Program-made: the position numbers and the translations under genes | NCBI RefSeq assembly: GCF_002688565.1 | Contig: NZ_CP024011.1 | Location: 2,604,001 to 2,668,000, forward strand | From: Acinetobacter sp. LoGeW2-3 | Lineage (GTDB): Bacteria > Pseudomonadota > Gammaproteobacteria > Pseudomonadales > Moraxellaceae | Length of the DNA: 64,000 nt | Direction of reading: 5' to 3' | In this document: positions 9,179 to 18,583 of the stretch, in pieces | Numbering within the stretch: the stretch's first letter is position 1 | Layout of the letters: the number at the start of each line of letters is the position of its first letter | The notes under the pieces: model-generated | Databases searched by the model: none | What the model was told of the DNA's origin: nothing | Seen by the model: only the letters and a program-made list of their open reading frames with translations

Positions 9179-9925
9179 ATGGGCGTAATAGACAATAAGT
9201 ACCATAACAATCAAACACTTTGGACTGAAATCCTGCCGGGAGGGCATCATTGGTCCGGGCGCATTCAAAAAGGTGCGGTTCTGCAATTCAAGGCACTCGG
9301 TACCAATGCCAACTTATCTCTGTTCTGTGTCAATGCTGAAGACAAACTAGAACGTTACAACATGCCAGATAGTCTGAAAGGCCAACATACCGCATACCTG
9401 ACAGCAGGTAATGTGCTGTATTCCGATCTGGGTCGTGTGATGGCTTCCATCGTCAAAGATGAAGCTGGCTGGAACGATACCTTCTGTGGTCCATCCCGTC
9501 CTGAACAGATTGAAAAGCAGTTTGGCATCCGTACCTTCCAGGATGCCCGCAATGACATGTACCAAAGCGGTTTAGATGGTCTGTTGGTTGAATTATCTAA
9601 ATTCTCTCTAGGCCAGACTGACCTGAGTGCGACCGTGAATCTATTCTCTAAAGTGACGCCAAATGATGCCGGTGCATTGTCTTATGTGCCTTCAGACAAT
9701 ACCGATCAAATCATTGAACTGCGTTTTGAAATGGATTGTCTGGTGTTCCTGTCTGCTGCACCGCATGGTCTGGATAATAGTGCGGAATATCAACCAGCTG
9801 ACATTCAATTGTCATTATTTAAAGCCAATAGCTTGGGCGAAACCGATATTTGTCGCGACTCCTGTCCACAGAACCAGCGTGCATTCCAGAACAACGCACG
9901 TTACTACGCACTTTCTAACGTTTAA
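9179..9925 (+). CDS. Urea carboxylase-associated protein 1-type; carboxyguanidine deiminase subunit
   Basis: A DUF1989-family protein of about 248 residues (urea amidolyase-associated, UAAP type). Homologues next to guanidine carboxylase form the heteromeric carboxyguanidine deiminase (CgdAB), which converts carboxyguanidine to allophanate with release of ammonia. The N-terminal ILPGGHHWSGRI and the central DLGRVMASIV segment are typical of the family. ATG at 9179 is preferred because AGAGAGG (9164-9170) is 8 bases upstream; an ATG at 9173 is also in frame. It is the first gene after the riboswitch, 15 bases before its paralogue. Which of the two subunit names applies is not certain. Confidence 0.85.
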   Translation: MGVIDNKYHNNQTLWTEILPGGHHWSGRIQKGAVLQFKALGTNANLSLFCVNAEDKLERYNMPDSLKGQHTAYLTAGNVLYSDLGRVMASIVKDEAGWNDTFCGPSRPEQIEKQFGIRTFQDARNDMYQSGLDGLLVELSKFSLGQTDLSATVNLFSKVTPNDAGALSYVPSDNTDQIIELRFEMDCLVFLSAAPHGLDNSAEYQPADIQLSLFKANSLGETDICRDSCPQNQRAFQNNARYYALSNV

Positions 9926-9940
9926 GGCAGGAGAATAAAC

Positions 9941-10594
9941 ATGACAGCTCTACAACAATTCGAAAAAACCGTACTTAGCGAAATCTGTCCTGCCGGTGAA
10001 GCATGGATGTGCGAAGTCAAAAAAGGCCAGTATTTCCGCATTATTGATCTTGAAGGGAATCAGGCAGTCGATACCTTATTTATCTCTGCTGAAAATCCTG
10101 AAGAGCGTTATAGCGCAACCGATACACTGGCGATTAACCAGCAAATTTATCTGGAAAAAGGCATCACTTTATACAGCAACTTTGGCCGTGCCATTGCCGT
10201 AATCAATGACGATAACTGTGGCCGTCACGACACTTTAGGCGGTGCATGTTCATGTGAAAGTAATACCGTCCGTTATGCACATGACAAATACCCAATGCAT
10301 AGCTGCCGTAACAATTTTATGTATGCGCTGGCAAAACATCCGGTCGCGAAAAAACATGGCTTAAACGTGCGTCACATCGGTCCAAACATCAACTTCTTTA
10401 TGAATGTGCCGGTGACTGCCGATGGTCACCTGAAATTTGATGATGGTATTTCGGCACCGGGCAAGTATGTGGAAATCAAGGCGGAAATGGACCTGATCGT
10501 ACTGATCTCGAACTGTCCGCAATTGAACAACCCATGTAATGCCTATAACCCGACACAAATCCAGCTAGTTGTACGTGAAGGCGAGGAGGCTTAA
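9941..10594 (+). CDS. Urea carboxylase-associated protein 2-type; carboxyguanidine deiminase subunit
   Basis: A 217-residue DUF1989 protein, paralogous to the preceding gene, and the probable second subunit of a carboxyguanidine deiminase. CGRHDTLGGACSCESN and KYPMHSCRNNF contain Cys and His residues that could hold the metal of the active site. GCAGGAG at 9927-9933 is a good ribosome binding site. The stop is two bases from the start of the carboxylase, so the two are translationally coupled. In older annotation these were accessory proteins of urea amidolyase. The deiminase role rests on published work with homologues plus the riboswitch here. Confidence 0.85.
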   Translation: MTALQQFEKTVLSEICPAGEAWMCEVKKGQYFRIIDLEGNQAVDTLFISAENPEERYSATDTLAINQQIYLEKGITLYSNFGRAIAVINDDNCGRHDTLGGACSCESNTVRYAHDKYPMHSCRNNFMYALAKHPVAKKHGLNVRHIGPNINFFMNVPVTADGHLKFDDGISAPGKYVEIKAEMDLIVLISNCPQLNNPCNAYNPTQIQLVVREGEEA

Positions 10595-10596
10595 GC

Positions 10597-13500
10597 ATGT
10601 TTAATAAAGTTCTGATTGCCAACCGTGGTGCGATTGCCTGCCGCGTGATCCGTACCCTGAAAAAACTGGGGATTCAATCTGTAGCCGTTTATTCCGAAGC
10701 CGATCGTGATTCGCTACATGTCACTCTTGCGGATGAGGCGGTGTATATCGGTGAAGCACCAGCCAGCCAAAGCTACCTGAATGTTGAAAAAATTCTGGAA
10801 GTCGCGAAACAGGCCGGTGCTCAAGCAATTCATCCGGGTTATGGTTTCCTGTCTGAAAATGCTGAATTCTGCGACCTGTGTGAAGCACAAGGCATTGCTT
10901 TCATTGGGCCAAACTCGGCACAAATGCGTGCTTTCGGTTTAAAGCATACAGCGCGTGAGCTGGCAATTCAGGCCAATGTGCCCTTGCTTCCAGGCAGTCA
11001 ATTACTGGCAGATGAAGCGGAAGCACTGACAGAAGCGGCGCGTATCGGTTACCCAGTCATGCTGAAAAGTACCGCCGGTGGTGGCGGTATTGGCATGCGT
11101 CTGGTCTGGAATGAAGCTGAGCTGAAAGATGCTTACGCGACCGTATCGTACCTGGCACAAGCCAACTTTAAAGATGCAGGTCTGTACCTGGAAAAATTTG
11201 TACAAAATGCCCGTCACATCGAAGTGCAGATTTTTGGTGATGGCCAAGGCAAGGTCATTGCTCTCGGTGAACGCGATTGTTCGGTACAACGCCGTAACCA
11301 GAAAGTGATCGAGGAAACCCCAGCACCACACATTACAGATGAACAACGTGCCTATATCCAGAATGTGGCGATTCAACTGATGGAGTCAGTGAACTACCGT
11401 TCTGCGGGTACGGTTGAATTTGTCATGGACACCGACACCCAGGAATTCTACTTCCTGGAAGTGAATACCCGTCTGCAAGTCGAACATGGCGTGACGGAGC
11501 AAGTCTTTGGTGTGGACCTGGTGGAATGGATGGTGACATTGGCCAGCGGTGATTGGACTGCACCAAGTGAAAAATTAGAATCGAAAGGTCATTCGATTCA
11601 GGTACGTCTCTATGCCGAAGATCCAATTAAGAACTTCCAGCCAAGTGCCGGTCTGCTGACCTATGTCGAGTTTGATGCCAATGCACGTAACGAAACCTGG
11701 GTGGAAACTGGTTCGAATGTATCGTCTTTCTATGATCCGATGATTGCCAAAATCATTGTCACAGCAGATGATCGTGACGCAGCCATTCAGGCGATGACGG
11801 ATACATTGGCGAAAACTCAAGTGGCGGGTATCGAAACCAACCTGGAATATCTGCAAAATATTATCGACTGTGATGTCTTTAAAGCCGGTACGCAAACCAC
11901 ACGTTTCCTGAATACCTTTGAGTGGAAAACCCAAAAAATCGAAGTGCTGCAAGCGGGCATTCAAACTGCAGTACAAGATGTGACAGGTCGTCTCGGTTAC
12001 TGGGACGTCGGTGTGCCACCATCAGGCGCGATTGATCCATTGTCTCTGAATGTGGCAAACCAATTATTGGGCAACCCATCAAATACCGCCGGGCTGGAAT
12101 GTACCCTGCAAGGTCCGACACTGAAATTCCACTGTGATAGCCAGATTGTACTGGCCGGTGGTGACATGCCATCAACGCTTGATGGTGTGGCTGTGCCAAT
12201 GTGGCAAACCGTCAATGTTCGTAAAGGTCAGATTTTAAAATGTGGCAAGATCGCGACCGGTTGCCGTACCTATATCGGTATTAAAGGCGGTCTGAATGTG
12301 CCTGAATATTTAGGTTCACAAGCGACCTTTACCCTCGGTCAGTTTGGCGGTCATGCCGGCCGTAATCTGCTGATTGGCGATATGCTTCCAATCAACGCAT
12401 TTACATCTGATGCAGTCAAAGCGCTGACACCTGATCAAGTGCCGACATTCAGCCATGAATGGGAAATTGCGGTGATGTATGGCCCGCATGGTGCACCAGA
12501 CTTCTTTACCAAAAATGACATCGATACCTTCTTTGCCAATACCTTTGAAATCCACTTTAACTCGAGCCGTACCGGTATCCGTTTGATTGGTCCAAAACCT
12601 GAATGGGCACGTGAAGATGGTGGTGAAGCCGGTCTGCATCCATCGAATATTCATGACAATGCCTATGCCATTGGTGCGATCGACTTTACTGGCGATATGC
12701 CAATTATCCTCGGTCCAGATGGCCCAAGTTTGGGTGGTTTTGTCTGTCCCGCGGTGGTAATCAATTCGGAGCTGTGGAAACTCGGTCAGCTCAAAGCCGG
12801 TGATAAAGTGAAATTTGTTCCAGTCAGCTATCATCAAGCCAAATTGCTGAATGAAAAATATCATGCGCAGCTTGAAGCACTGGATACCCAAGAAGTTTCA
12901 TTCAATGAATCCTTCTATCCTGAACTAGCTACGTTGAAAAATGCCGTACTGGATACCTTAAAAGGTGAAAATGGTGCGCCAGATGTGGTGTATCGCCCAG
13001 CAGGTAACAATTACATGCTGGTGGAATATGGTGAGCTGGTGCTAGATCTGAACCTGCGGTTCCGTATTCATGCCTTGATGCAATGGGTTCAAAAACAGAA
13101 TATTCCGGGCATTATCGACCTGACACCGGGCATCCGTTCGCTGCAAATCCATTTTGATTCAATCAAGCTGGATCAGCTCGACCTGTTGCGTCTGCTGCAA
13201 GTTGCTGAAACTGAATTACCTGATGTGACTGAAATGGAAGTGCCATCACGTACTGTGTATCTGCCACTGGCTTGGGAAGATTCGCAAACCCAGCTGGCAA
13301 CTGAACGCTATATGCAAACTGTGCGTCCAGATGCACCGTGGTGTCCAGACAATATCGAGTTTATCCGCCGTATTAATGGCTTGAAGGATAAACATGCAGT
13401 CAAAGATGTGGTGTATAACGCCAGCTATCTGGTCATGGGCCTAGGCGATGTATATTTAGGTGCACCAGTGGCAACTCCGCTTGATCCGCGTCAACGTTTA

Positions 13501-14202
13501 GTCACCACGAAATATAATCCGGCACGTACCTGGACCCCTGAAAATGCTGTCGGTATCGGCGGGGCTTATATGTGCGTCTACGGTATGGAAGGTCCAGGTG
13601 GTTATCAGTTTGTGGGTCGTACTACGCAAATGTGGTCACGCTACCGTAAAAATGCGGACTTCGAGCAAGGCAAGCCATGGTTATTGCGCTTCTTTGACCA
13701 GATCAAGTTCTATGAAGTGTCTGAAGAAGAACTGATGCAAATGCGTGAGGACTTTAAGGCAGGTCGTCTGAAACTGCGTATTGAAGAAGGCGTGTTGAAC
13801 CTGAAAGAGTACAACCAGTTCCTGACCGACAATGCCGACACCATTAGCGAGTTTAAGGCAACGCAACAAGCGAACTTTGAAGCGGAACGCCGTCGCTGGC
13901 ATGAAGCTGGACTGGCAGAATATGTCTCTGAAAGTCTGGATGCTGTGGATGATGGTGAAACGGTTGCCATTCCGGAAGGTGGTTGTGCAGTGGAATCGCA
14001 TATGCCGGGTTCGATTTGGAAAATTGAATGTCAGTCGGGCGATATTGTAGAAGAAGGTGCAACCTTGGCCGTGATTGAAGCGATGAAGATTGAGATTCCG
14101 ATTATTGCTCCTGAGCGTATGCGTGTAGATACGATTACGATTGAAAAAGGGCAAACAGTGAAAACAGGGCAGGTGTTGTTTACCTTGGCACCAGTGGCTT
14201 GA
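10597..14202 (+). CDS. Biotin-dependent guanidine (urea-type) carboxylase
   Basis: A 1201-residue single-chain carboxylase that uses ATP, bicarbonate and biotin to carboxylate guanidine (or urea). Domains in order: biotin carboxylase with ATP-grasp (residues 1 to about 450, glycine loop GGGGIG near 161-166, ERDCSVQRRNQK), KipA/KipI-like carboxyltransferase domains (about 460-1100), and a C-terminal biotinyl domain with EAMKIE (Lys1164 biotinylated). The riboswitch upstream and the deiminase subunits favour guanidine. The published Asp/Asn substrate determinant in the carboxyltransferase site was not located here. Co-transcribed with the two preceding genes and closed by a terminator at 14222. 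Confidence 0.9.
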   Translation: MFNKVLIANRGAIACRVIRTLKKLGIQSVAVYSEADRDSLHVTLADEAVYIGEAPASQSYLNVEKILEVAKQAGAQAIHPGYGFLSENAEFCDLCEAQGIAFIGPNSAQMRAFGLKHTARELAIQANVPLLPGSQLLADEAEALTEAARIGYPVMLKSTAGGGGIGMRLVWNEAELKDAYATVSYLAQANFKDAGLYLEKFVQNARHIEVQIFGDGQGKVIALGERDCSVQRRNQKVIEETPAPHITDEQRAYIQNVAIQLMESVNYRSAGTVEFVMDTDTQEFYFLEVNTRLQVEHGVTEQVFGVDLVEWMVTLASGDWTAPSEKLESKGHSIQVRLYAEDPIKNFQPSAGLLTYVEFDANARNETWVETGSNVSSFYDPMIAKIIVTADDRDAAIQAMTDTLAKTQVAGIETNLEYLQNIIDCDVFKAGTQTTRFLNTFEWKTQKIEVLQAGIQTAVQDVTGRLGYWDVGVPPSGAIDPLSLNVANQLLGNPSNTAGLECTLQGPTLKFHCDSQIVLAGGDMPSTLDGVAVPMWQTVNVRKGQILKCGKIATGCRTYIGIKGGLNVPEYLGSQATFTLGQFGGHAGRNLLIGDMLPINAFTSDAVKALTPDQVPTFSHEWEIAVMYGPHGAPDFFTKNDIDTFFANTFEIHFNSSRTGIRLIGPKPEWAREDGGEAGLHPSNIHDNAYAIGAIDFTGDMPIILGPDGPSLGGFVCPAVVINSELWKLGQLKAGDKVKFVPVSYHQAKLLNEKYHAQLEALDTQEVSFNESFYPELATLKNAVLDTLKGENGAPDVVYRPAGNNYMLVEYGELVLDLNLRFRIHALMQWVQKQNIPGIIDLTPGIRSLQIHFDSIKLDQLDLLRLLQVAETELPDVTEMEVPSRTVYLPLAWEDSQTQLATERYMQTVRPDAPWCPDNIEFIRRINGLKDKHAVKDVVYNASYLVMGLGDVYLGAPVATPLDPRQRLVTTKYNPARTWTPENAVGIGGAYMCVYGMEGPGGYQFVGRTTQMWSRYRKNADFEQGKPWLLRFFDQIKFYEVSEEELMQMREDFKAGRLKLRIEEGVLNLKEYNQFLTDNADTISEFKATQQANFEAERRRWHEAGLAEYVSESLDAVDDGETVAIPEGGCAVESHMPGSIWKIECQSGDIVEEGATLAVIEAMKIEIPIIAPERMRVDTITIEKGQTVKTGQVLFTLAPVA

Positions 14203-14221
14203 TGATTTAAGAAACAAAAAA

Positions 14222-14247
14222 AGACCGTCCATAAGGACGGTTTTTTT
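14222..14247 (+). terminator. Terminator closing guanidine unit 1
   Basis: ACCGTCC-ATAA-GGACGGT followed by seven T. It separates the carboxylase from the AT-rich ATPase gene. Confidence 0.92.
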
Positions 14248-14343
14248 GCGCAAAAGGAAATTTATCATTATAGATTTCATAAAATAAGTTATGATAAATT
14301 TACAACATCATGATTAATAATAATTATTTTTTAGGGCCCCAGA

Positions 14344-16809
14344 ATGTTAAAAAATATAGAAATTACTAATTTTGGCAGTTATAAAAATTTCAAAGGGCTG
14401 CCAGAAAAAAATTATTTTAAGAAAATGAATATATTGTATGGTGCAAATTACTCAGGTAAAACAACGCTTTCAAGGATCATTTCTATAATTAAAAATAAAA
14501 ATCATCTCTCCAAATATAGTGCTCCAAAATTTAAATTGGAATTTGAAAATAAGATTGTATTAAATGAAGAAAATTTTAAAGAAAATGATAAGAATTTATT
14601 AATTTTTAATAAGGATTTTATTAATGAAAATTTATCTTTCTTGCTTTTTAATGATAATGAAGTTGGTAGCATAAAAAGCTTTGATGCTGTTGTTATTGGT
14701 GAGAATCTAATTGAAATTAATGGAAAAATTAAAGATCTGAACCAGTCTTTAGAAAAGATAAATACTGTTGAGGAGAGTGAAAGATCTATTCAAGAACGAA
14801 TAAATAATGAAAAAAAGGAAATAGACAATAAAAAAATTGAGTTAGAAAAGGTAATAAATACGAGTCTTACTGATAAAGCTCGTGAACTGGAACGAATGGG
14901 TCTCAGAAAAACAGCACGTACGTATCGACGACCTGATTTAGAAGAAGATATCAAATTAATAATTCAGAAAAATTCATCTTTGATACAAACCTATAGTGAA
15001 GATGATATTACCTTAAAAATTAAAGACATGGCAGTAACAAGAAAGCCAGAAATTAAAATTGAAAATAAAGAACAAACAATTAGAAATACTTTCGCTAATT
15101 TTCTACGCAACGTAAGAGATCGGTTAGAAAGGGTCATCGAACAAACAGCTTATAAAGAAATAAATGCTTTTTTTAAAGATTGGATTAATGAGGGATATAA
15201 ACTTCATCAACACCACAATAAAGAATTTTGTGAGTTTTGTGGGGGTAAGTTGCAAGAATCGCTATTACAAGAGTATGAAAGCTATATAAATAACAAAGAT
15301 GAGATCTTTAGACAGGAAATTAAAAATCTTATAGATGAGAAAACAAAGATTACAAAAGCTCTACAACGTATAATAGATGATTTAGTAGATCCGGAAGTGT
15401 ATTTTTATGATAGTTTTAAAAATGAATACTGTTTAAAAATCAGTATGATAAAGGAAAATATATATGAATTAAATAAAAACTTTAATTTAATAGAGGATCA
15501 ACTAAAAGAAAAATTAGACAATATTTATGAAGCTATTTATTTTAACCTCGATAACATAGAAAGAAATATTGAAAATTTCATCAAAATTTATAATGAAATA
15601 GTTGAATTGTGTAATAAAAACGATAATTTCACAATAAACATTGATAGTGAACAATCTTTAATCAAGTTATTGGTTTTAGAGTTTTACATTATTAAATATC
15701 TAATTGATTTCGATTGCTTAACTAAGCAGAAAGAACTAAATAAACTTAAAGATTCTTTAGAAAGCTGTATGTGTATTGAACAAAAAATAGAGGATAGATT
15801 AAAGCAGATTGAGTTTTTAAAATTAAGAATTAATGAAGAAATTGAAAAATTAAATGCACAAATAAGTACACAAAAAGCAGCTAGTGACTTAGTTAATAAA
15901 TTTCTCAATAGTTTTTTTGGTCATGAAAGCTTAAAACTAGAATCCTTAAAAGAGGAAGAAAATTTAGGTAAATTTAAAATCATTAGAGATGGAGAAGAGG
16001 CGTATAACCTTAGTGAAGGTGAATGTACATTAGTAGCTTTTTGCTATTTTATAGCGATTGTTTATAATTTAAAAAATATCAATGAATTATTTAAGTATAT
16101 AATTTATATAGATGATCCTATATCTAGCTTAGACTCTAATAATATATTTTATATTTATAGTCTGATTGATACTATAATTTGTGCGGATAGTAATTATAAA
16201 CAATTATTTATCTCCACTCATAATCTTGAGTTTTTTAAATATCTAAGAAAACTAAATAAACCATTTTTTCAAAACACAATTAAAAGTTGTGGTGATCCTT
16301 CGTGTAGTACAACTAAGAAAAGTAAAATTGAAGATGTTGGTTTTTATCATATAAGAAAAAACAATTTTATTAGTGAAATTACTGAATTACCAAACTATTT
16401 AAAAAAATATAATACTGAGTTTAATTATTTATTTTCTCAAATATGGAACTGTGCTCATAGTAATGATGATTTGAATCCTGATCAAATATATAACATTAGT
16501 AATAATATGCGTAAGTTTTTTGAAGTATATACTTATTTTAAGTATCCAACTGATTATAAAAAGTCTTTATTTAGAGAAAATTTTTTTGATGCTGAAAATA
16601 ATATGAATCATTTTAAGTTAATAGATAGGATAGTTAATGAATACTCTCATGCTGAAGAACTTTTTGATCGTACAATGAAACCTATCTCGTCTCAGGAAAT
16701 GATTCAGGCTGCTAAATTCGTCCTTGAACGTTTAAAGGCAGTTGATAAAATCCAATTCGAGGCATTAGTGCAAAGTATTGAAGACTTAAAAGAAGAGAGT
16801 TTAGCCTAA
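14344..16809 (+). CDS. RloC/PrrC-like AAA ATPase, putative anticodon nuclease
   Basis: An 821-residue SMC/Rad50-like ATPase. Visible are Walker A GANYSGKTT (33-41), long coiled coils (about 120-190 and 320-540) flanking a CEFC zinc-hook-like motif (C296, C299), the ABC signature LSEGE (556-560), Walker B/D-loop IYIDDPISSLD (587-597) and STH (624-626). The C-terminus has R723-x3-E727 followed by NEYSH with H769, resembling the Arg-Glu...His catalytic set of PrrC/RloC tRNA nucleases. In that family ATPase sensing of DNA damage or phage attack unleashes tRNA cleavage. The gene is much more AT-rich than its neighbours, has a terminator on each side and no restriction-modification partners, which suggests horizontal gain. 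The nuclease role is inference; another AAA_13 defence ATPase is the alternative. Confidence 0.72.
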   Translation: MLKNIEITNFGSYKNFKGLPEKNYFKKMNILYGANYSGKTTLSRIISIIKNKNHLSKYSAPKFKLEFENKIVLNEENFKENDKNLLIFNKDFINENLSFLLFNDNEVGSIKSFDAVVIGENLIEINGKIKDLNQSLEKINTVEESERSIQERINNEKKEIDNKKIELEKVINTSLTDKARELERMGLRKTARTYRRPDLEEDIKLIIQKNSSLIQTYSEDDITLKIKDMAVTRKPEIKIENKEQTIRNTFANFLRNVRDRLERVIEQTAYKEINAFFKDWINEGYKLHQHHNKEFCEFCGGKLQESLLQEYESYINNKDEIFRQEIKNLIDEKTKITKALQRIIDDLVDPEVYFYDSFKNEYCLKISMIKENIYELNKNFNLIEDQLKEKLDNIYEAIYFNLDNIERNIENFIKIYNEIVELCNKNDNFTINIDSEQSLIKLLVLEFYIIKYLIDFDCLTKQKELNKLKDSLESCMCIEQKIEDRLKQIEFLKLRINEEIEKLNAQISTQKAASDLVNKFLNSFFGHESLKLESLKEEENLGKFKIIRDGEEAYNLSEGECTLVAFCYFIAIVYNLKNINELFKYIIYIDDPISSLDSNNIFYIYSLIDTIICADSNYKQLFISTHNLEFFKYLRKLNKPFFQNTIKSCGDPSCSTTKKSKIEDVGFYHIRKNNFISEITELPNYLKKYNTEFNYLFSQIWNCAHSNDDLNPDQIYNISNNMRKFFEVYTYFKYPTDYKKSLFRENFFDAENNMNHFKLIDRIVNEYSHAEELFDRTMKPISSQEMIQAAKFVLERLKAVDKIQFEALVQSIEDLKEESLA

Positions 16810-16836
16810 TTTATCTCATTTAAAAATTAACTTAAG

Positions 16837-16866
16837 AAAATATCACCACATGAGGTGGTATTTTCT
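16837..16866. terminator. Bidirectional terminator between ATPase and OmpA-type genes
   Basis: AAAATATCACC pairs with GGTGGTATTTT around ACATGA, with A/T runs on both sides. The flanking genes converge. Confidence 0.8.
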
Positions 16867-16961
16867 TTTAAATGTTTTTTGGTGGGATTAAAAACTTATG
16901 ATCTCAGCATAAGTTTAAATTAAAAATGCAAAAATTATTAATAACTTATCGTGACTAACAC

Positions 16962-17963
16962 TTAAAGCTTCACCAACTCCACTCGACGATTCTTTGCCTT
17001 ACCATCTTCATTGGCATTATCTGCAACAGGCTGCGTATCCCCGAAACCTTTAGCGGTTAAACGGTTGCTTTCAATACCTGCTTTGGTCAGGGCAGTAACC
17101 ACACTTTGCGCACGCTGTTCAGACAGCTTTAAATTATGTGCTACATCACCAGTATTGTCGGTATGACCATAAATACCCAGTTTTAAATCCGGGTTATCTT
17201 TTAATAAAGCAACAATCTGCTCAATTTGCGTTTGAGAGTCCGGTAAAATCTCAGCTTTATCGGTTGCAAAGTTAATCTGTACACTGACTTTATTGTCCTG
17301 ATCCAGACTTTGTTTTAGTGCACTTGAAGTTAAGGCTTTGGCAGTCACATTTAAAGGTTTGGATTCAGCCACCATCAGCGAAATATAATTGCCAGATTGG
17401 GTCAGCTGGAACCATGCAGTCTTATCTTCCTGGCGAACTACATAAGTCTTGGTCGGGTAGTTAAAAATATCACCTAAGCCAGCATAATATTGCACCTGAA
17501 AATCCTTCGGAATTTTCTCGATAATGTCTTTTGGAATCTGGCTATTGGCAATTTCTACACCGCCCAAATCCTTGATCACACTTTCCAGATTACGCTGAAT
17601 TTCTAAAAAATTACCTTCTTTATACTCCGGTTTCGAAGTAATGCCTGAGCTGAATAATTGTCCTTCGACCCATTCCAGTTGCTGTCCTGTCCAGAATGGA
17701 ACGCGCTCAAAATTGCGCTGTTCAGTATTTTGATAGATATAACCATCTGGCAGGGAAATATAAGGAAAGTCACCGAGTGTTGCTGTGCTCAGAGGAATTT
17801 TACTGATGTCAAAAGCTTGTGCTGGTGCAGTTTCGGCAGTTTGTGTGGTTTCTTCCTGCTGAATTTCGGTTTTGGAGGTTTCTGCTTGCTCGGTTTTGCT
17901 ACATGCCGCAAAAATAAAAGGTGTACAAAGAATGGCAGTACGAAGGAGAGTCGAAGTCTTCAT
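16962..17963 (-). CDS. OmpA-family peptidoglycan-binding lipoprotein
   Basis: A 333-residue envelope protein. The signal peptide ends in a lipobox, FAAC (Cys at about residue 20), followed by a Glu/Thr-rich linker, a middle domain of unknown type (about 60-220), and a C-terminal OmpA/MotB domain. That domain carries IYGHTDNTGD, LKLSEQRAQSV and KNRRVEL, which bind diaminopimelate in peptidoglycan. It probably tethers outer membrane to cell wall. It is transcribed opposite to the guanidine units and lies inside the gap between them, apparently unrelated to their function. Confidence 0.88.
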   Translation of the reverse strand: MKTSTLLRTAILCTPFIFAACSKTEQAETSKTEIQQEETTQTAETAPAQAFDISKIPLSTATLGDFPYISLPDGYIYQNTEQRNFERVPFWTGQQLEWVEGQLFSSGITSKPEYKEGNFLEIQRNLESVIKDLGGVEIANSQIPKDIIEKIPKDFQVQYYAGLGDIFNYPTKTYVVRQEDKTAWFQLTQSGNYISLMVAESKPLNVTAKALTSSALKQSLDQDNKVSVQINFATDKAEILPDSQTQIEQIVALLKDNPDLKLGIYGHTDNTGDVAHNLKLSEQRAQSVVTALTKAGIESNRLTAKGFGDTQPVADNANEDGKAKNRRVELVKL

Positions 17964-18515
17964 TAAATTTCCTTATTGTTCGGGCATTTTTATGGAATTT
18001 ATTGTATATAAATTAGCCTATAGTGCAAATTTTAATCAAAACCTGAATCTGAGTGGTTTTAGCATTCATAATTAAAGCTAGCGAAGAGTAATTGATGAAG
18101 ATTCCATTATCGAAAACTGTACCATGAAACCCCTTTTGATATCGTTTTGGTGCAAGTTTGATCACTCTTGGCGCATAAATATTTTAGAAACATTTTGTAG
18201 TATTTATTATGCTTTAAATTGCTGTTTTAAATAGATTTTTCAATAATAAAAAACTCTTTATATTTGGCATATTTTCTGCTTTTATTTATATACCGAATTA
18301 AAAGAGGAGAGCATATTACTTGAAGAACCAGACGCAATTCTCGATCAATCCATCATGTCTAAAAATAATTACAGTACATGATTAATTTAACGACCTCTTG
18401 GTGAATTAATTCACTCATTTTGATTCCAAATAAGCCCCATAACCGTTGATGGGGCTTTTTTTGAGCTGGATTTCTGCCTTTTCTCCTCGTAATTAGCAAA
18501 TTTCCCGACCTAAAA
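17964..18515. other. Intergenic region upstream of guanidine unit 2
   Basis: AT-rich, with no convincing protein gene. It holds the promoter region of the OmpA-type gene on the left, a GAGGAGAG motif at 18304-18311 with only a 21-codon TTG frame behind it, and a strong terminator at 18432-18461 with no recognisable + strand gene before it. It may be a remnant or a small RNA locus. Confidence 0.45.
18432..18461 (+). terminator. Orphan terminator
   Basis: AAGCCCCAT pairs with ATGGGGCTT, followed by a T run. No upstream + strand gene was found within 450 bases, so it may insulate unit 2 or end a small RNA. Confidence 0.75.
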
Positions 18516-18532
18516 CTGGCACGATTTCTGCA
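18516..18532 (+). promoter_or_regulatory. Sigma-54 promoter of guanidine unit 2
   Basis: CTGGCACG-ATTT-CTGCA: a full -24 element and a -12 element with one mismatch, with GG (18518) and GC (18530) correctly spaced. The predicted start near 18543 falls at the edge of operator O2. Confidence 0.78.
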
Positions 18533-18541
18533 TTTCCTTAA

Positions 18542-18569
18542 GTAATACGAAATTTACATTCAGTAATAC
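18542..18569. promoter_or_regulatory. Putative operator O2 for the NikR-fold regulator
   Basis: GTAATA at 18542-18547 and TAATAC at 18564-18569 with a 16-base spacer. One arm position differs from O1. It covers the predicted transcription start and lies just before the ribosome binding site AAGGAG (18572-18577), so binding would be expected to repress, including the regulator's own gene. Confidence 0.6.
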
Positions 18570-18583
18570 CCAAGGAGATGCGC

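Noticed and set aside
10597..14202. Plain urea carboxylase annotation
   Set aside because: The upstream guanidine-I riboswitch and the two DUF1989 deiminase-type subunits make guanidine the better substrate, although urea activity cannot be excluded from sequence.
14344..16809. Part of a type I restriction-modification island
   Set aside because: No hsdR, hsdM or hsdS-like genes flank it; the neighbours are metabolic and envelope genes closed off by terminators.
18320..18385. 21-codon TTG frame after GAGGAGAG
   Set aside because: The spacing from the ribosome binding site is poor and the frame is too short to judge; kept only as context for the orphan terminator.
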